This document shows positions 52,705-62,826 of a stretch of DNA of 64,000 bases, piece after piece (position 1 is the first letter of the stretch; every line of letters begins with the position of its first letter). The notes below the pieces were generated by a model. The model was not told the DNA's origin. It did no database searches and was given only the letters and a program-made list of their open reading frames with translations. The translations under genes and the position numbers were made by a program. The stretch spans positions 4,895,501-4,959,500 of the forward strand of contig NZ_CP116887.1 of the NCBI RefSeq assembly GCF_028421645.1, in the 5' to 3' direction. The DNA is from Aneurinibacillus sp. Ricciae_BoGa-3 (GTDB lineage: Bacteria > Bacillota > Bacilli > Aneurinibacillales > Aneurinibacillaceae).

Positions 52705-53517
52705 TTACCCTGTTATATCACTATTATTAGAGAAGTTGCTGTTTTTTTCAAGGGGCGGCGCCTGTTCAATTGCTCCGGTGATCCCGTTTACATAGTGGGT
52801 GTCATGGGTGTGGACAACGCGCCAAACCGGGGCCAGCACTTGAATATCAGCGTCATAAATGTGCCCGTAATAACCAAGTGAGATACCTGAAATTCCCTCG
52901 CCGTAGCGAATATATCCATTATCAATTAATGTCCGGACAGCGGTCACCGCGGATATCATTTTACGGCCTACACCCTGATTAATAACCTGAACATGAATTT
53001 GGCGATACGCCACGGCACGACCATGAGCAACCACAATATCCAGCGGCGCACTAAAAAGTGGGAATGTATGGCTTACTTGATAGAATCGTTTCATATCGGC
53101 GGTACTTGTTTCTTTATCATACCGGTAATCCTGCGAGAAAGCGATGGAATTGCCTAGATCCTTCATTATACCGCCTGAACTCGAAGGCGAAAGCAGTGGA
53201 AACGGCTGCTGGAATAGCGCGATAATCTCATTTCCTTTCTGCTGTTCCAATCGCTGGCCAATAAGCTGCTCCGTATAATCCGCAATCGGTGTGAACCGGA
53301 CATTAATGTAGTGCATATCCGGCGTTTCTTTCGGAATTTCAACATTCATCACAATGTGGCGTGTTTTAAGCAGGTCATCCAGGCTGGACGGAATAAGCTC
53401 GCCCTGTGGAGCCGTTTCCTGAATGCGGTTTTTTACGCTTATAATTTGATAGGTAAGGAAGATATCAAGCAGCAAAAATGAAAGGATTAAAATGATCTTC
53501 GCTCTACCCCAGTCCAT
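52705..53517 (-). CDS. walI: WalI/YycI regulator of WalK
   Basis: 270 residues. Single N-terminal membrane helix (AKIILILSFLLLDIFLTYQII) then an extracytoplasmic YycI domain. With WalH it forms a membrane complex restraining WalK in Bacillus. It overlaps the walH end by 14 bp. ATG start MDWGRAK. Confidence 0.9.
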   Translation of the reverse strand: MDWGRAKIILILSFLLLDIFLTYQIISVKNRIQETAPQGELIPSSLDDLLKTRHIVMNVEIPKETPDMHYINVRFTPIADYTEQLIGQRLEQQKGNEIIALFQQPFPLLSPSSSGGIMKDLGNSIAFSQDYRYDKETSTADMKRFYQVSHTFPLFSAPLDIVVAHGRAVAYRQIHVQVINQGVGRKMISAVTAVRTLIDNGYIRYGEGISGISLGYYGHIYDADIQVLAPVWRVVHTHDTHYVNGITGAIEQAPPLEKNSNFSNNSDITG

Positions 53518-54874
53518 TTCCGCTGCCTCCTTCTTCAGTCTTTATCGCATCGATTAACAGCGGGCTGTTTGCTCCCCTGTGGATGACCCAAACCGGCTGT
53601 ACAACCATATAATCATTTACAATATTTTCTTTATACCCGAGTTCGATGCCTGTAATATCTTTTTGATGTACGTTCCTGTGGACAAGCTCATTCAGCAGCT
53701 CGGTACCCGATTTAATGTGGACCGGGACGCGTTCAAAATATGTATCCAGCTGGAGCATTGGACGCTGAAATCCGAACACAGCAGAACCATCGGTTTCCAC
53801 GGCCATTATGCTTTGGCCCTCATCCCCGCTAAACAAAGGATACCCTTGAATCTGCTGCCTGAACTGATAAACAATGGAGTCATGTTTGTGCTGTTGATCA
53901 TCATAATGTTCCAGGCTGTAATCCCCTGTCCAGCCGCCGTGCTGGTTGACAAAATCAATTGCCGTCTCCAGTGACTGCGATCCTGCCACTGCCTGTCCTC
54001 CACTGGACTGCTGCATAGCGTCACGGTACAGCAAATACCGCTGGCTCCGCGGCAATGACACCAGCCGGCTCCCATCTGTATAGATCATCGTTCCATCCCG
54101 TTCTGTGACTTCCCGCGTTAGGCTGGGGTCCACGAAAAGGGTAGCAATCACCTGACGGATAGTAAGAGGCTGGAAAAACTGGCGATAACGCCACGCCGTT
54201 CCCTCAGACTTAGGCAGGTAAATCGGCCTCATATAAGGGTGGCCCTCCCCATGAGGGGCAGTTGCCTGGGCATGAAATACCATTTGCTCGGGCAGATGTT
54301 CTGCGATGGGTTTCTTAAACATTGCTTCAAAATCATGAGACGATAATGAAGTGCGTGCCTGCACAACGGTTTTATCCGCGTCTGATATATACAAAATGTA
54401 GCTTGCATTTTGCTCCCGGCTCTCATAAAACCACACCCTGCTAATCTCAGGTATGTGGGCATCAAGCTGGCTCCGGGAATTGAAAAAGCGATTAAACACA
54501 TCAAGCGGCAATGCTGCCCGGTAAATCATTTCGATTCCTCTGCGCTTGTTTAACAACCTGTCCCAGTCTTCCTCGCCAGGCTTTAACACAGTGAAATTGT
54601 AATAGTCCCATTTACTGATGTTGTCGATGATGGCTTTATAAGAAACCGTATCGACTGCGGCTTTCAGATGCCGCCCATCCCCGGTGTGAAAAACAACAGC
54701 GGAAGGTTTTATTAAATCGGCCATTGCGACAGTATGGCCAACAAGCTGCGGCGCAATGTAGCGTGAAGGCCCAAGATTATCGAGCCTTGGCTGAATGTTC
54801 CATAGATAGCCGGACAGAGCAAAACTCGCGGCAATCAATGCAATGAGGAGGAAGGTTTTCACCCGTTCAATCAT
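53504..54874 (-). CDS. walH: WalH/YycH regulator of WalK
   Basis: 456 residues from ATG 54874 (MIERVKTFLLIALIAASFALSGYLW). GAGGAGG is 9 nt before this ATG and abuts a TTG at 54883, so 54874 is used. One membrane helix then a large extracellular YycH domain (GPSRYIAPQLVGHTVAMADLIKPSAVVFH). Overlaps the walK stop by 8 bp and the walI start by 14 bp, so the chain is translationally coupled. Confidence 0.9.
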   Translation of the reverse strand: MIERVKTFLLIALIAASFALSGYLWNIQPRLDNLGPSRYIAPQLVGHTVAMADLIKPSAVVFHTGDGRHLKAAVDTVSYKAIIDNISKWDYYNFTVLKPGEEDWDRLLNKRRGIEMIYRAALPLDVFNRFFNSRSQLDAHIPEISRVWFYESREQNASYILYISDADKTVVQARTSLSSHDFEAMFKKPIAEHLPEQMVFHAQATAPHGEGHPYMRPIYLPKSEGTAWRYRQFFQPLTIRQVIATLFVDPSLTREVTERDGTMIYTDGSRLVSLPRSQRYLLYRDAMQQSSGGQAVAGSQSLETAIDFVNQHGGWTGDYSLEHYDDQQHKHDSIVYQFRQQIQGYPLFSGDEGQSIMAVETDGSAVFGFQRPMLQLDTYFERVPVHIKSGTELLNELVHRNVHQKDITGIELGYKENIVNDYMVVQPVWVIHRGANSPLLIDAIKTEEGGSGNGLG

Positions 54875-56690
54875 CTTCCTCAACCTCCTCGCAAATCGGG
54901 AGTGTAAAGCTTACCTTTGTGCCTTTTTTCCATTCGCTTTCAATATCAACCTTGCCCCCGTGTGCGTCTACGATTTGGCGGACAATGGAAAGCCCTAGCC
55001 CGGTGCCTCCCATGCTGCGGCTGCGGGCTTTATCTACCCGGTAGAAACGTTCGAATATGCGTTCCAGATCCCGTGTTGGAATGCCAATTCCCTGATCCTC
55101 TACTTCAATCCGCACCCAGTCGCCCTCTCTGTGCGCTCGCAGCGTAATACTTGTGCCTTCGTTTGAATACTTGAGGGCATTAGACATCAAGTTGTCCAAC
55201 ACCTGGATAACGCCATCGCGATCCGCCCAGATGAGCGGCAGCTCATCGTCCGGCGGAACATCAATAAGCGCCCGGATATTCTGTTGCCGGGTTCTAACCG
55301 CAAAACGCTCGACGAGATCCAGCAGCAGCAGTCTCACGTTAATCGCACGCTGATCAATCATATGCTGGCCCGCATCAAACCGGGAAAGCTGCAGCAGATC
55401 ATTGACAAGCCTCGTCATGCGGTCCGTCTCCGTTGTGACCACACGCAGAAAACGGCGGGAAAGTTCCGGGTTATCGACCACGCCTTCCTCTAAGGCCTCG
55501 AGATAGCTTTTAAGTGTGGTCAGAGGTGTACGCAACTCATGGGAGACATTGGCGACAAATTCCTTGCGCTCCCTCTCCAGCGCTTCCTGTTCGGTTACAT
55601 CCTGCAGCACGGCAATAAAACCGTTCTCCTCTGCTTCCTGCTTTCGCGTAAGCGAAGTAAAGGTAAGGCGAACAAGGCGGTCTTCTCCATCAATTTGCAT
55701 ATCCATCACAAGGGTTCCTGTCCCCTCAAAAAGAGAGTCCGCCTCATCCACCTGCTTAGGAATCCGCAGAAGTTCATACAGGTCTTTTCCTATGACCTGC
55801 TGGTATGGCATATTGATCATCCGCTGCGCCGGAACGTTGATCAGAATAATCCGGTTATCTTTATCTGTCGCGATGACACCATCGCTCATGTTGGCCAGGA
55901 TGGACGACAGCTTTTCCTTCTCCGCCTCAGTCTCGGCCAGTGCTTTCTTAAGCCTGCTTGCGAGGTCATTGAAAGTAGTGCCCAGTTGTCCGATTTCATC
56001 CCCGGAATAGATATGAACCCGCCGGTTAAAGTCCCCATTCGCCATCGCGATGGCCTGGCGGGTGATTTCTTTAACCGGTGTGGTGATAGTGCGGGCCAGT
56101 ATCACACCAAGCCCGGCCGTCAACAGAAGAGCGATGCCCGTCCCGGTTGCCAGAATCCTATTAATCTGCTGCATCGTATGGTACATCTCTTCCATGGAAG
56201 CCACCATGTACAGTACGCCAAGCAGACGGTTGCCCTTCTTGATTGGTAGCGCCAGTACCTTTACCCGCTGGCCTGTATCCGGGTTGTATTGAATTGATTC
56301 GCTTCGGGTGCCCATGAGGGCCATGTTTACCGCCTGCGCGGTATTTTTCTGTCCAATCGACACTTTATTCTCTTCCGTTGTTGTGACCACAATGCCATTC
56401 TGGTCAATCAGCTGAACATCCGCACCCCGGAGGGCAAATAAGTTATGAATCAGGTTGTCCATATCCTGTTTGGATACCGTCTGCCTGGTTTGCCCGTCCA
56501 TGTACCGCTCCAAATTAACCGCCAGCAGATTCGCCTGGGTATTGAGTGTATCGTTAAAATTATTCAAATAATACGATTCAGCCGAACGTATAAAATAGGC
56601 GCCAATCACCTGCATCGCAATTAAAATAAGCAGCAAATAAAGCACGACTACTTTCCACTGTACGGTTTGGAAGAAACGAACCCGCGCCAT
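54867..56690 (-). CDS. walK: Cell-wall sensor histidine kinase WalK
   Basis: 607 residues. Two membrane helices (about 12-32 and 183-203) bracket an extracellular sensor domain; then HAMP (RTITTPVKEITRQAIAMANGDFNRRVHI), PAS (about 265-370), HisKA with FVANVSHELRTPLTTLKSYLEALEEG (His near 385), and HATPase with NLMSNALKYSNEG (N box), VEDQGIGIP, GTGLGLSIVRQIVDAHGG. Controls peptidoglycan hydrolase genes with WalR. GGAGGAAT precedes ATG; it follows walR by 3 bp. Confidence 0.95.
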   Translation of the reverse strand: MARVRFFQTVQWKVVVLYLLLILIAMQVIGAYFIRSAESYYLNNFNDTLNTQANLLAVNLERYMDGQTRQTVSKQDMDNLIHNLFALRGADVQLIDQNGIVVTTTEENKVSIGQKNTAQAVNMALMGTRSESIQYNPDTGQRVKVLALPIKKGNRLLGVLYMVASMEEMYHTMQQINRILATGTGIALLLTAGLGVILARTITTPVKEITRQAIAMANGDFNRRVHIYSGDEIGQLGTTFNDLASRLKKALAETEAEKEKLSSILANMSDGVIATDKDNRIILINVPAQRMINMPYQQVIGKDLYELLRIPKQVDEADSLFEGTGTLVMDMQIDGEDRLVRLTFTSLTRKQEAEENGFIAVLQDVTEQEALERERKEFVANVSHELRTPLTTLKSYLEALEEGVVDNPELSRRFLRVVTTETDRMTRLVNDLLQLSRFDAGQHMIDQRAINVRLLLLDLVERFAVRTRQQNIRALIDVPPDDELPLIWADRDGVIQVLDNLMSNALKYSNEGTSITLRAHREGDWVRIEVEDQGIGIPTRDLERIFERFYRVDKARSRSMGGTGLGLSIVRQIVDAHGGKVDIESEWKKGTKVSFTLPICEEVEEDD

Positions 56691-56693
56691 GGT

Positions 56694-57404
56694 TTATTCC
56701 TCCAGCGGATTGCGCAGCGTATACCCAACTCCCCGCCGCGTCAGTATATATTGGGGAGAACCGGGGTTATCTTCAATTTTCTCTCGGAGGCGGCGAATGG
56801 TCACGTCTACAGTGCGGGCATCGCCGAAATAATCAAATCCCCACACGGCTTGCAGGAGGTGATCGCGGGTAAGAACCTGGCCGCAATTTTTCGCAAGATA
56901 ATGAAGCAGCGCAAATTCACGGTGGGTCGTTTCGATCGGCTGGCCACTTTTTCGCACGGTATAAGACTTTGTATCAATCGTCATATCTGCAATTTTCATC
57001 ATGAAATCCGTATCTTCCGCGGCAGCAGATGTTTCAGTCTTCACATGCCGGCGCAGGTTCGCCTTGACCCTTGCGAGAAGTTCACGGCTACTGAATGGCT
57101 TGGTCACATAGTCATCCGCCCCGAGCTCAAGCCCCACCACTTTATCCAGTTCACTGTCTTTGGCCGTAAGCATAATAATCGGCATATTCGCTGTTCTCCG
57201 GATCGTCCGGCACACTTCCATCCCGTCTTTTCCAGGGAGCATAATATCGAGCAAAATTAAATCAGGGTGCTCCGCTTCCGCCAGAATAAGGGCATCTTCA
57301 CCATCATAAGCACAGATTACGTCATACCCTTCCTTCTGCAGCGTAAACTCCAATATATCCGCAATTGGCCGTTCATCATCGACCACAAGTATTTTCTGTT
57401 TCAA
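56694..57404 (-). CDS. walR: Essential response regulator WalR
   Basis: 236 residues from TTG 57404 ([20 protein letters not shown]), which matches the usual WalR start; GTG 57413 is the longer alternative but sits only 1-2 nt from GAGGTGA. Receiver with [16 protein letters not shown] (phospho-Asp about 52) and [10 protein letters not shown]; OmpR-type winged helix with [32 protein letters not shown]. First gene of the wal operon. Confidence 0.95.
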   Translation of the reverse strand: MKQKILVVDDERPIADILEFTLQKEGYDVICAYDGEDALILAEAEHPDLILLDIMLPGKDGMEVCRTIRRTANMPIIMLTAKDSELDKVVGLELGADDYVTKPFSSRELLARVKANLRRHVKTETSAAAEDTDFMMKIADMTIDTKSYTVRKSGQPIETTHREFALLHYLAKNCGQVLTRDHLLQAVWGFDYFGDARTVDVTIRRLREKIEDNPGSPQYILTRRGVGYTLRNPLEE

Positions 57405-57442
57405 CGGTCTCACTCACCTCACCCTATCAACTTCCACCCTCT

Positions 57443-57470
57443 ATTATAAATCCCTGCCGGTTATTGTTCA
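57443..57470 (-). promoter_or_regulatory. Candidate wal operon promoter
   Basis: TGAACA (57470-57465) and TATAAT (57448-57443) with 16-bp spacing, 39 bp before the walR start. A consensus -10 and a moderate -35. Just upstream on plus, 57486-57500 shows ACATCGCGGAC, a short degenerate trace of the dispersed repeat. Confidence 0.55.
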
Positions 57471-57518
57471 TCAGCCTTAAGTAAGGAAAACATCGCGGAC
57501 TTCGCTTCGTACAAAACA

Positions 57519-57546
57519 AAGCCCGGCTTTTGGTTAAGCCGGGCTT
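57519..57546 (-). terminator. Terminator after purA
   Basis: AAGCCCGGCTT / AAGCCGGGCTT stem (11 bp) with a 6-nt loop, followed by TGTTTTG; 18 bp past the purA stop. Confidence 0.85.
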
Positions 57547-57563
57547 AATTGCTCTATATATTT

Positions 57564-58853
57564 TTATAACGCATATACGCTTTTTACAACGTTGGTTTGT
57601 TCACGCTCAGGCCCTACCGAGAACATGGAAAGCGGAATTCCTGTCAGCTGCGTTACACGCTCAACGTAATGGCGGGCATTCACCGGCAGCTCATCAAGTG
57701 AACGAACACCTGTGATATCCTCTGTCCAGCCCGGCAGTTCTTCATAAATCGGTTGACATTCCGCCAGTACATTAAGATTAGCCGGATAGTGCTCCATGAT
57801 TTCACCTTTATAGCGGTATGCCGAGCAGATTTTCACTGTTTTAAGTCCTGTCAGAACATCAAGTGAATTCAAAGATAGAGCGGTAATTCCGCTTACGCGG
57901 CGGGCATGGCGTACAACCACACTGTCAAACCAGCCGACGCGGCGCGGACGCCCTGTTACCGTACCGTATTCTCTGCCTGTTTCCCGGATATGATGGCCAA
58001 TCTCATCATGAAGTTCTGTTGGGAATGGCCCGTCACCTACGCGGGTTGTATAAGATTTGGCTACCCCTACAACGTGGCGGATTTTTGTCGGGCCAACACC
58101 TGAACCAATGCAGACGCCGCCTGCAACCGGATTAGAAGACGTTACAAACGGGTACGTACCCTGGTCAATATCGAGCATAACGCCCTGTGCCCCTTCAAAC
58201 AGCACGCGCTTTCCTGCGTCTATAGCGTCATTTAGCACAACAGAAGTATCCGTCACATACTGGCGAAGGCGATTCGCATAGCCTAGATACTCATCGAGGA
58301 TATCCTCGACTTTAAAGCCTTCCGTCTCATAATATTTTTCAAAAAGGCGGTTTTTCTCTTCCAGATTGCGGCGGAGCTTCTTCTCAAATTCGTCTTTATC
58401 CATTAAATCAGCCATACGTATCCCGATACGGGCTGATTTATCCATATAAGCCGGCCCGATTCCTTTGAGGGTCGTACCGATTTTGTTTTCGCCTTTCTTG
58501 CTTTCTTCCATGCTGTCAAGCTTCATATGGTAAGGCATGATCACATGGCAGCGGTCACTAATGCGAAGATTATCCGCTGTGATGCCGTAGCTATGTAAGT
58601 ATTCAAGTTCATCCACAAGTGCTTTTGGATTGACAACCATTCCGTTGCCGATCACGCAAATTTTATCACTATAGAAAATCCCGGAAGGAATTGTGTTTAA
58701 TTTATAACGTACGCCATTTAATACAATCGTATGGCCTGCATTGTTACCACCCTGATAACGGGCTACCACTTCAGCCTTCTCAGCAAGAAAATCGGTAACT
58801 TTACCTTTTCCTTCATCTCCCCATTGGGAACCTACAACAACTACCGTTGACAT
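57564..58853 (-). CDS. purA: Adenylosuccinate synthetase
   Basis: 429 residues; converts IMP, aspartate and GTP to adenylosuccinate, the first committed AMP step. [25 protein letters not shown]-loop, QGGNNAGHT (catalytic His), [34 protein letters not shown], and [19 protein letters not shown] precedes ATG. Under PurR-type control (see operator). Confidence 0.97.
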   Translation of the reverse strand: MSTVVVVGSQWGDEGKGKVTDFLAEKAEVVARYQGGNNAGHTIVLNGVRYKLNTIPSGIFYSDKICVIGNGMVVNPKALVDELEYLHSYGITADNLRISDRCHVIMPYHMKLDSMEESKKGENKIGTTLKGIGPAYMDKSARIGIRMADLMDKDEFEKKLRRNLEEKNRLFEKYYETEGFKVEDILDEYLGYANRLRQYVTDTSVVLNDAIDAGKRVLFEGAQGVMLDIDQGTYPFVTSSNPVAGGVCIGSGVGPTKIRHVVGVAKSYTTRVGDGPFPTELHDEIGHHIRETGREYGTVTGRPRRVGWFDSVVVRHARRVSGITALSLNSLDVLTGLKTVKICSAYRYKGEIMEHYPANLNVLAECQPIYEELPGWTEDITGVRSLDELPVNARHYVERVTQLTGIPLSMFSVGPEREQTNVVKSVYAL

Positions 58854-58886
58854 CGGCTGAGCACCTCCTACGTTTTTAACATACTA

Positions 58887-58915
58887 AGTTTAGCAACGAC
58901 TATGCCCTGTGTCAA
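58887..58915 (-). promoter_or_regulatory. purA promoter
   Basis: TTGACA (58915-58910), 17-bp spacer, TAAACT (58892-58887): a strong housekeeping promoter 33 bp before the purA ATG. Confidence 0.85.
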
Positions 58916-58921
58916 CTAAAT

Positions 58922-58959
58922 CACGAACAATCTACAGGTTTTCTAATAATTCGTTCGAC
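58922..58959 (-). promoter_or_regulatory. Paired PurBoxes upstream of purA
   Basis: On minus, CGAACGAAT (58957-58949) and ATTGTTCG (58931-58924) are inverted PurBox cores (CGAAC[A/G]AT) 17 bp apart, just upstream of the -35. Two inverted boxes 16-17 bp apart is the Bacillus PurR operator layout, so PRPP-controlled repression is expected. Confidence 0.8.
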
Positions 58960-59006
58960 AATATTGTAGAATGCACAGGTTCAATTTGTTCAAGCTAAGT
59001 AAAAGA

Positions 59007-59036
59007 AAAAAATCCCCTCTCTATAAGATGGGGATT
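59007..59036 (-). terminator. Terminator after dnaB
   Basis: Minus strand AATCCCC / GGGGATT with an intervening 12-nt loop and a seven-T tract, 24 bp after the dnaB stop. Confidence 0.85.
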
Positions 59037-59059
59037 AACTCGCATAATCTATGCATGCA

Positions 59060-60400
59060 TCAGCCTTCATTTTGCTGGGTAAGGCTGACAAACTTGTTGT
59101 ATTCTTTTAAAAACGCGAGCTCGACAGTGCCGGTTGGCCCGCTTCGCTGCTTGCCTATAATCACTTCAATGATATTCTTTTTCTCCGTCTCTTTATCATA
59201 GTAATCATCCCGGTAAAGGAACGCCACGATGTCTGCATCCTGCTCAATACTTCCGCTCTCACGAATATCGGACAACATGGGCCGCTTGTCCTGCCTCTGC
59301 TCAACGGCACGGCTTAACTGTGATAGGGCAATAACCGGGCATTCCAGCTCCCGGGCAATCAGCTTAAGCGTACGGGATATTTCAGAAATCTCCTGCTGCC
59401 GGTTATCTCCGCCGCGTCTGCCCGTAATCAGTTGGAGATAGTCGATTAGAATCAGCCCAAGCCCAGCTTCTGCTTTCAATTTCCGGCATTTGGCCCGGAT
59501 ATCGCTTACCGTGATGCCTGGTGTGTCATCGATATAGATGGGTGCCGCTGAGAGCGTCCCGATCGCCATCGTCAGCTTATGCCAGTCCTCATCGGCAAAA
59601 TAACCGGTCCGCATGCGTTGGGCATCTATATTGCCTTCCGCGCAAATCATACGCTGAACCAGCTGAGTGGCACCCATCTCCAGGCTGAATATGGCCACAG
59701 GCGCCCCCGCCCTGGCTGCTACATTCTGGGCGACATTCAAGGCAAACGCCGTCTTCCCTACACTGGGGCGGGCTGCCAGAATGATAAGCTCAGACGGCTT
59801 AAGGCCCGATGTCATTTTATCGAGATCCGGGTAGCCCGTAGGAACACCGGATACTTCGCCTTTATTGGCTGCTAGTGCTTCAATCTGCTCATACGTTTCC
59901 ATTAAAACATCTTTAATATGTGTAAAGGATGAAGCGTGGCGACGTTGGGCGATCTCCATGATGCTTTTCTCTGCATCATTTAGGAGGCCTGGCACATCCT
60001 CTGCCGAGGTGTAGCCATCTGCCGCTATCTTTGTTGCAGCCCGGATAAGGCGCCGCAGCAGGGCTTTCTCCTCCACAATGCGCGCATAATATTCCACATT
60101 GGCCGCGGTAGGCACCGATGTCGCGAGATCCGTCAGGTAGGTGACGCCGCCGATATCATCAAGTTCTTTTCTATTTTCAAGCTCTGCCGTTACCGTTACC
60201 AGATCAACCGGTTCTGAACGTTCAGCCAGGCTTAAGATGGCATGGTAAATTCGCTGGTGCGCCGTTCGATAGAAGTCTTCCGGCAGGAGAATGTCCTGCA
60301 CATTAATCAGTGCTTCGTGTTCCAAAAAAATAGCCCCAATAACGGCCTGCTCGGCCTCTATGTTCTGGGGCGGAATACGATCCTGAAAAAGATCGCTCAT
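59060..60400 (-). CDS. dnaB: Replicative DNA helicase
   Basis: 446 residues (DnaC in Bacillus subtilis nomenclature). N-terminal primase-interaction domain (PQNIEAEQAVIGAIFLEHEAL, helicase loader/primase contact), then RecA-like domain: Walker A AARPSVGKTAFALN, Walker B LGLILIDYLQLITG, arginine finger and SGSIEQDADIVAFLYRDDYYD. Loads as a hexamer at the fork. Follows rplI by 16 bp; no inteins. Confidence 0.96.
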   Translation of the reverse strand: MSDLFQDRIPPQNIEAEQAVIGAIFLEHEALINVQDILLPEDFYRTAHQRIYHAILSLAERSEPVDLVTVTAELENRKELDDIGGVTYLTDLATSVPTAANVEYYARIVEEKALLRRLIRAATKIAADGYTSAEDVPGLLNDAEKSIMEIAQRRHASSFTHIKDVLMETYEQIEALAANKGEVSGVPTGYPDLDKMTSGLKPSELIILAARPSVGKTAFALNVAQNVAARAGAPVAIFSLEMGATQLVQRMICAEGNIDAQRMRTGYFADEDWHKLTMAIGTLSAAPIYIDDTPGITVSDIRAKCRKLKAEAGLGLILIDYLQLITGRRGGDNRQQEISEISRTLKLIARELECPVIALSQLSRAVEQRQDKRPMLSDIRESGSIEQDADIVAFLYRDDYYDKETEKKNIIEVIIGKQRSGPTGTVELAFLKEYNKFVSLTQQNEG

Positions 60401-60416
60401 GGTCTATCCCTCAATT

Positions 60417-60860
60417 CTACTCTTCCACTACGTGGACCTTTAGCGTTGCCGTAACATCATGGTGCAGTTTAACAGGGACATTGGTATAGCCTAACGTACG
60501 GATAGGCTCATCAAGCGTAAGCTTGCGTTTATCAATCTTAAGGTTTGTTTTTTTCAGTTCATCAGCAATCTGTTTGGAGCTAACTGCGCCGAATAGACGG
60601 CCGCCTTCCCCGGCTTTGGCCTTAATTGTAATCGTCGTTTGCTCCACAACTTCTGCGAGCCTCTTGGCATCTTCAAATTCCTGCTCTTTACGCTTCTCTT
60701 CACTTTTCTCATGGGCAGCCTGCATTTTGACGTTGCCTTCTGTTGCAACTTTCGCAAGCCCTTTTTTCAATAAAAAGTTTCGGGCATACCCTTCCGATAC
60801 TTCTTTAACTTCCCCTTTTTTTCCTTGCCCTTTAACGTCCTGTTGAAAGATTACTTTCAT
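60417..60860 (-). CDS. rplI: Ribosomal protein bL9
   Basis: 147 residues. [36 protein letters not shown] is the bL9 N-domain; a long helix links to the C-domain ([14 protein letters not shown]). ATG 60860 overlaps the gdpP stop as ATGA and follows GGAGGGAAA, so the longer frame (to 60881) is rejected. Confidence 0.96.
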   Translation of the reverse strand: MKVIFQQDVKGQGKKGEVKEVSEGYARNFLLKKGLAKVATEGNVKMQAAHEKSEEKRKEQEFEDAKRLAEVVEQTTITIKAKAGEGGRLFGAVSSKQIADELKKTNLKIDKRKLTLDEPIRTLGYTNVPVKLHHDVTATLKVHVVEE

Positions 60861-62815
60861 TTTTGTTTCCCTCCCTGACAAGTTTCCAGTGCTTCTTTTA
60901 ATTGTATAACAACCTGCTCAACGGTTGTATTCTTTATCTGGGTGGCGGCGTTATTTAAATGGCCGCCGCCGCCTAATTGTTCCATGATGACCTGCACATT
61001 AAAATCTCCCAGCGATCGGGCACTCACAGATACCATATCATCCGGGCGCCTGCAGACAACGAAAGAAGCCTCGATGCCTGACATCGTCAGAAGCGTATCA
61101 GCAGCCTGCGCGATGAGCAACTGTCCGTAGGTCTCGCCCTCTTTGCCTTTTGCAATGGCCGTGTGGTTGATAATTTCTGTATTCTGGAGAATTTCTGAAC
61201 GGCGAACATACTGGTTCAAGTCTTCCTTCAGCAGGATTTGCACCAGATTTGGATCCGCCCCTTTGCGCCGCAGAAAGGAAGCCGCTTCAAAAGTCCGCGA
61301 ACCCGTGCGGAACGCAAAACTTTTGGTATCTACAACAATACCAGCCAGCAGGGATGTCGCTTCAAGCGTGCTCATCGTCAGTTTATCATTCTGATACTGA
61401 AGAAGCTCTGTTACGAGCTCTGACGTTGAAGAAGCGTACGGTTCAAGATAGATAAGAACCGGATCCGCGATAAATTCGTCGGCAGATCTTCTGTGGTGGT
61501 CAATCAGTACAATTTTGCTTGTAGCGGAAAGAAGCCGGGGTTCAATTACCATAGACGGACGGTGTGTATCCACAACGATCACCAGCGTGCGCCGGGTGAC
61601 CATCTGCATAGCCTGCTCGCTCGTAATAAAGTAATCGTGCAGCTCATTTTCTTCCACTTCCTGCATGAGCCGTTCTATAGAAGGATTGCTCTCATCTAAT
61701 AAGATATATCCATCTTTTTCATTGGCATGAACAGCTTTAAGTACCCCAATGGCGGCGCCGATAGCATCCATGTCCGGCATCTTATGGCCCACTATCAGTA
61801 TATGGTCACTTTCCAGCATCAAATCGCTTAAGGCATGCGAAATCACGCGGGCGCGTACCCGGTTGCGCTTCTCGACCGCATTGGATTTACCGCCGTAGAA
61901 CGTCAGCTTATCCTTATATTTGATGGCTGCCTGGTCACCACCGCGCCCCAACGCAACATCCAGGCTCGATTGGGCCATTTCGCCAAGCTCAGTAAACAGA
62001 TCCTTTCCCGCCCCAACTCCTATGCTAAGCGTAAGCGGCACTTTATTCTTGCCGGTCATCTCACGCACTTCATCAAGTATGGCAAAACGGGTTTCCTCTA
62101 GCTGGTGCAGAGTAGCCTGATCAAACACAGCAAGAAACTTATCTGAGGCAAAGCGTTTCAAATAAATTTCATTTTTATTGGCCCACTTCGTAATCAGCCC
62201 GGTAACATTGGTAAGCAGCATGCTTCGCGTCTGCTCATCCATCCCCTGGGCCACCTCATCCAGATTATCCATGTGCACAATGCCAATAACCAGCTTTTCC
62301 TCATTGTAATGCATCTGGAGTTCTTTGTAATCGGTAATATCCGTAAAATAAAGCAGCCTTTCCTCAGGCCGGATCAAAACACTATACACCCTGCTCCGGT
62401 ACGTAATTTCGGCTTTTTTGTCGCCTTCCTTAGCTTCGGATAAAGGCGGGAACACATCGAGCAAATTCTCACCGATTAACTCGTTGTTTTGTGTGATCTG
62501 TTGAATATAAGGATTATGCCACGCAATTAATTTATCTTCGTTAAGAAGAACAATACCGATTGGCATTTCATTAACAACTTCGTCGCTTGCCTTTTTAATC
62601 CGGTGGGTTAGCGTACGGATGAATGACTCCATTTCACGCACGGTGGCATTATAATTGCGAATGGTAAAAAAAACAGCCGCAATCAATACAAGCAGGCCTA
62701 GCAAACCAAGCGACCAGTGGACATAAAAAGCCAGCAGGCCGGCTGCAACTAATCCATAAGCAAAAGCCAGTATCAGATGTAGGCCATACCAGCGTTTTGA
62801 CAGGAACTTCGGCAT
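60857..62815 (-). CDS. gdpP: Cyclic-di-AMP phosphodiesterase GdpP
   Basis: 652 residues. Two N-terminal membrane helices (res 15-50), PAS domain (about 70-150, heme-binding in relatives), degenerate GGDEF (about 170-300; [34 protein letters not shown]), DHH domain with [32 protein letters not shown], and DHHA1 with [13 protein letters not shown]. Hydrolyses c-di-AMP to pApA, affecting osmolyte and cell-wall homeostasis. Upstream of rplI with a 4-bp overlap. Confidence 0.95.
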   Translation of the reverse strand: MPKFLSKRWYGLHLILAFAYGLVAAGLLAFYVHWSLGLLGLLVLIAAVFFTIRNYNATVREMESFIRTLTHRIKKASDEVVNEMPIGIVLLNEDKLIAWHNPYIQQITQNNELIGENLLDVFPPLSEAKEGDKKAEITYRSRVYSVLIRPEERLLYFTDITDYKELQMHYNEEKLVIGIVHMDNLDEVAQGMDEQTRSMLLTNVTGLITKWANKNEIYLKRFASDKFLAVFDQATLHQLEETRFAILDEVREMTGKNKVPLTLSIGVGAGKDLFTELGEMAQSSLDVALGRGGDQAAIKYKDKLTFYGGKSNAVEKRNRVRARVISHALSDLMLESDHILIVGHKMPDMDAIGAAIGVLKAVHANEKDGYILLDESNPSIERLMQEVEENELHDYFITSEQAMQMVTRRTLVIVVDTHRPSMVIEPRLLSATSKIVLIDHHRRSADEFIADPVLIYLEPYASSTSELVTELLQYQNDKLTMSTLEATSLLAGIVVDTKSFAFRTGSRTFEAASFLRRKGADPNLVQILLKEDLNQYVRRSEILQNTEIINHTAIAKGKEGETYGQLLIAQAADTLLTMSGIEASFVVCRRPDDMVSVSARSLGDFNVQVIMEQLGGGGHLNNAATQIKNTTVEQVVIQLKEALETCQGGKQK

Positions 62816-62826
62816 ATACTCAGCTC

